A stretch of DNA of 7,969 bases from Acidobacteriota bacterium. Lineage in GTDB: Bacteria; Acidobacteriota; Terriglobia; Terriglobales; Acidobacteriaceae. Location: NCBI GenBank assembly GCA_021841795.1, contig JAKCDN010000132.1, positions 1 to 7,969 of the forward strand, written 5' to 3'. Every line of letters starts with the position of its first letter. Position 1 is the first letter of the stretch. Both the position numbers and the translations under genes were made by a program. This document shows, piece after piece, positions 5,851 to 7,969 of the stretch. Below the pieces are notes generated by a model that was not told the DNA's origin, did no database searches, and was given only the letters and a program-made list of their open reading frames with translations.

Positions 5851-6783
5851 TCACCGCATGCGCGGGTTGATCCACCAGTAGACCACGTCCGTCATCAGAT
5901 TCACGAGCACATAGGTAAGCCCGATCGCCAGCAGACAGCCTTGAACCAGTGCGTAGTCGCGGTTCGAGATCGCGCTCACGGCAAGCCGTCCCAGGCCTGG
6001 CCAGCTGAAAATGGTCTCAGTCACAATCGCCCCCGCCAGCAGTGCGCCAAACTGCAGGCCAACGACGGTGACAATCGGCACCAGCGCATTGGGCAGCGCA
6101 TGACGGCACACCACGGCCGTCTCGCTCAGCCCCTTGGCGCGCGCGGTGCGGATGTAGTCCTGCCCAAGCTCCTCCAGCATGGCTGTGCGCACCATGCGCG
6201 TCAGGATCGCGGCCAGTGCAGCGCCCATCGTCGCGGCCGGCAGCACCAGGTAGCGCCAGTCGATTGCAGCCGAACCGCCGGCGTTGGCTCCGGAAACGGG
6301 CAGCCATCCAAGGCCTATCGAGAACACCAGAATCAGCACCGGCCCCAGCGCGATCCCGGGCACGGAGAGCCCCAGGAGCGAAACCACCGAGAGCATCTGA
6401 TCGGCCCAGCGGCCGCGGCGCACCGCGGCCAGCATTCCCGCGGGCAGCGCCAGAGCCAGCGCCAGCAACAACGCCGCCACCGTGAGCGCCAGCGTGTAAG
6501 GGTAGCGTTGCGCGATAAGGTGCGCAACCGAGTCGTGCAGCCGGATCGAGGTGCCCAGATCCCCGTGCAGCACTCCGCTCCAGTAGCGGATGTATTGCGT
6601 GCGCAGCGGCAGATCCAGGCCAAGCTGGTGGCGCAGCGACCCAAGATCGGTCGGCGACGCGCCTTCGCCCAGCATCATCTGCACCGGATCGCCAGGAACC
6701 AGGTGGATGAGCAAAAACACCAGCGAAACCACCAGCCAGACCACCGGTAATGTCAGCGCGAGGCGGATGAGCGTCTGCTTCAT
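5851..6783 (-). CDS. ABC transporter permease of the DppB/OppB/NikB family
   Basis: This is a 310-residue inner-membrane permease subunit of a peptide/nickel-type (PepT family) importer. The N-terminus carries the first transmembrane helix and the family signature LVFLLIHLVPGDPV (21-34), then LGLDLPLRTQYIRYWSGVLHGDLGTS (54-79) in the periplasmic loop. Further helices lie at about 98-121, 132-160, 178-197, 237-257 and 281-302. The cytoplasmic EAA loop that docks on the ATPase is YIRTARAKGLSETAVVCRHALPNALVP (210-236), with the conserved G218 and the R-x-A-x-x-N-A pattern. FSWPGLGRL (259-267) and the end INPRMR are also typical. Start 6783 fits the family, though no Shine-Dalgarno is visible. 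The usual second permease (DppC type), ATPases and binding protein are not in view: 192 bases after the stop comes the tRNA, and upstream the next gene is divergent. Substrate unknown. Confidence 0.92.
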   Translation of the reverse strand: MKQTLIRLALTLPVVWLVVSLVFLLIHLVPGDPVQMMLGEGASPTDLGSLRHQLGLDLPLRTQYIRYWSGVLHGDLGTSIRLHDSVAHLIAQRYPYTLALTVAALLLALALALPAGMLAAVRRGRWADQMLSVVSLLGLSVPGIALGPVLILVFSIGLGWLPVSGANAGGSAAIDWRYLVLPAATMGAALAAILTRMVRTAMLEELGQDYIRTARAKGLSETAVVCRHALPNALVPIVTVVGLQFGALLAGAIVTETIFSWPGLGRLAVSAISNRDYALVQGCLLAIGLTYVLVNLMTDVVYWWINPRMR

Positions 6784-6965
6784 GGGCTGAACTCAACAAT
6801 AAATGAGACCGGCCCGTCTTTTGCCCCGCGCCGCCGCAACCCGCGCGCAAATTCCCATTGCCGCGCCCCGGTACTGCAACACTTTTTCCAATTATGGGTT
6901 CAACTCGATAGGCGTCGGCCGGTCCGTGCGGCGCTGCATCCCGAAAAAATTCATGAGGTCGATTC
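6784..6965. promoter_or_regulatory. divergent intergenic region between permease and lipoprotein genes
   Basis: These 182 bases separate two start codons pointing away from each other, so promoters for both genes are expected here. The region has AT-rich patches at 6792-6801, 6879-6899 and 6944-6951 in otherwise GC-rich DNA. I could not find a convincing pair of -35 and -10 hexamers at proper spacing on either strand. Confidence 0.3.
6955..6958 (+). promoter_or_regulatory. ribosome binding site (GAGG) for the lipoprotein gene
   Basis: GAGG sits 7 bases before ATG6966 and fixes the start of the short lipoprotein. The same region has a direct repeat ATTCATG (6949-6955 and 6962-6968) whose first ATG is out of frame and has no lipobox-containing product. 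Confidence 0.6.
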
Positions 6966-7283
6966 ATGTTCAGGTTCAGGATCTTTGCCGCAATGGCCGT
7001 ACTCCTTCTGCCGCTGGCCGTGGCAGGCTGCTCGCATCCCCGACCGGTGGTTTACGCGCCTCCGCCGCCGGGGCTCAGTCCGGTCGCGCAACAGGGCTTT
7101 CACGATGGATTTCTTGCCGCGCGCCGCGACATGCGGCACGAGCTTCCGCCTAACGTACAGCGGCATCCGCGATTTCGCAATCCGCCCGTTCCTCCGCCCG
7201 CATTCGTCGACTACCGTCATGGCTTCCGCGCCGGCTACGAGCAGGCAATTCACGGCGTACCCGCTCCGGCGCCCGCGCAGTGA
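6966..7283 (+). CDS. small Pro-rich lipoprotein with duplicated short motif, function unknown
   Basis: This is a 105-residue predicted lipoprotein. Residues 1-21 form a signal peptide with basic start (MFRFR) and hydrophobic core, ending in the lipobox AVAGC, so Cys22 should be lipidated. The mature part is a Pro-rich linker (RPVVYAPPPPGLSP, 26-39), then QGFHDGFLAARRD (43-55), a basic Pro-rich spacer (about 56-80), and YRHGFRAGYEQAIH (83-96), closing with PAPAPAQ. The two aromatic-Gly segments (GFHDGF and HGFRAGY) look like diverged copies of one short helical motif. I do not recognise a characterised family. Such proteins are usually surface or periplasm-facing structural factors, but no function can be assigned here. 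The start is backed by a Shine-Dalgarno. It is divergent from the permease and 77 bases before the MFS gene. Confidence 0.75.
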   Translation: MFRFRIFAAMAVLLLPLAVAGCSHPRPVVYAPPPPGLSPVAQQGFHDGFLAARRDMRHELPPNVQRHPRFRNPPVPPPAFVDYRHGFRAGYEQAIHGVPAPAPAQ

Positions 7284-7360
7284 AACCAGCGCCCCGCCTT
7301 TCCCGCGACATGCACAGCAAAGGTTCGTGAGAACATGAAGTGATCCCTGACCGGAAGCCC

Positions 7361-7969
7361 ATGTCAACATCCACAAGCCATCGCTATGTTGTCTTTCTGG
7401 CATGCACGGCAGCTCTTGGGGGCCTGCTCTTCGGTTTCGACGTCGCCATCATCACCGGGGCCGGCCCCTTTCTCACGCGTCATTTCGGCCTCACCGAGAT
7501 CGGTCAGGGATGGGCCTTCAGTTCCCTGCTCTTCGGTTGTGTCCTCGGCTCGTTTGCCGCCGGCCGCCTTACCGATCGCCTCGGCCGCAAGCGCATGCTG
7601 GTCTGGGTCGCCATCCTCTTTGCCTTCACCTCGCTGGCGACCGCGGCCGCGCCCACTTTCTCATTCTTCCTCTGCGCCCGGTTTATCGGCGGCATCGCCG
7701 TCGGTGGTGTGTCCCTGCTCTCGCCCATGTATGTTTCTGAAGTCTCGCCGCCATCGATCCGGGGGCGCATGGGCGCCTTCTACCAGATGTCGATCATCAC
7801 CGGCATCCTGATCTCCTATTGCATCAACTACCTGTTGCGCAATACCGGCCCGGCCAACTGGCGGTGGATGTTTCTGTCGGGCATGCTGCCTTCGCTGCTC
7901 TTTCTCGTTCTCATCTCGCTGGCCCCCGAAACTCCGCGCTTCCTGGTCCGCATCGGCAAAACCCGCCAG
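7361..7969 (+). CDS. sugar-porter family MFS transporter, 3' end outside window
   Basis: The visible 203 residues are the N-terminal half of a 12-helix sugar/H+ symporter of the XylE/GalP/AraE type, in the inner membrane. GGLLFGFDVAIITGA (20-34) is the helix-1 signature; its Asp27 aligns with the proton-coupling Asp of XylE. AGRLTDRLGRKR (67-78) is the loop 2-3 motif of the superfamily. RFIGGIAVGG (107-116), PMYVSEVSPPSIRGRMGAFYQ (122-142) and APETPRFL (188-195, the family's PESPRWL) are all characteristic. ISYCINYLLR (151-160) and NWRWMF (166-171) resemble XylE closely, although the sugar cannot be predicted. The start ATG7361 gives the expected short cytoplasmic N-terminus. Upstream GGAAG (7353-7357) is close at 3-base spacing, so initiation may be weak. 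The frame is still open at the right edge; the family normally has about 450-490 residues. Confidence 0.93.
   Translation, partial: MSTSTSHRYVVFLACTAALGGLLFGFDVAIITGAGPFLTRHFGLTEIGQGWAFSSLLFGCVLGSFAAGRLTDRLGRKRMLVWVAILFAFTSLATAAAPTFSFFLCARFIGGIAVGGVSLLSPMYVSEVSPPSIRGRMGAFYQMSIITGILISYCINYLLRNTGPANWRWMFLSGMLPSLLFLVLISLAPETPRFLVRIGKTRQ

Noticed and set aside
5636..5875. 79-codon minus-strand frame after the permease, considered as a remnant DppC
   Set aside because: It reads into the tRNA and shows no transmembrane helix or EAA motif.
5767..6750. 327-codon plus-strand frame opposite the ABC permease
   Set aside because: Composition is extremely rich in Arg, Gln and His, as expected from the reverse complement of a hydrophobic membrane protein.
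7323..7334. GTTC-GTGA-GAAC hairpin before the MFS gene
   Set aside because: Only four base pairs with a GNRA-type loop; too small to claim regulation.

Overview
The window looks like chromosomal DNA of a GC-rich Gram-negative bacterium, most likely an Acidobacteriota (Terriglobia-type) genome. The Gram-negative call rests on kdsB (KDO for lipopolysaccharide), a lipobox lipoprotein and a Tat-exported oxidoreductase. The Acidobacteriota call is an inference from the style of the YncE-like beta-propeller, with its Pro-rich tail, and of the Tat-dependent Gfo/Idh/MocA protein; no rRNA or other phylogenetic marker is present. I see no insertion sequence, phage gene, CRISPR array or rRNA.

Layout. 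(1) Positions 1-2426, plus strand: a tightly overlapping three-gene unit made of the 3' part of an ApbE-like FAD:protein FMN transferase, a Tat-exported Gfo/Idh/MocA oxidoreductase, and an 80-residue two-helix membrane protein. A 56-bp imperfect inverted repeat follows 5 bases after the last stop codon. (2) Positions 2618-3709, plus strand: a secreted YVTN/YncE-like beta-propeller. A cluster of CATG palindromes and a 25-codon mini-ORF sit at its stop codon. (3) Positions 3789-4060: a convergent intergenic stretch without a convincing gene. (4) Positions 4061-5658, minus strand: tRNA-Met(CAT) with encoded CCA and a good sigma70-type promoter, then an AzoR-type FMN-dependent NADH:quinone/azo oxidoreductase, then kdsB, all in one direction. 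(5) Positions 5851-6783, minus strand: a DppB/OppB-family ABC permease without its usual partners in view. (6) Positions 6966-7969, plus strand, divergent from the permease: a small Pro-rich lipoprotein, then the first 203 residues of a sugar-porter MFS transporter that runs off the right edge.

How the genes may work together. The clearest unit is the ApbE/Gfo/membrane-protein trio, whose overlapping start and stop codons suggest translational coupling. An inference is that it forms an envelope-located redox or sugar-modifying module with a flavin-related helper. The other genes are mostly separate housekeeping or transport functions. I found no unmistakable new system. The trio, with its non-canonical ApbE signature, and the large hairpin after it are the parts most worth a second look.
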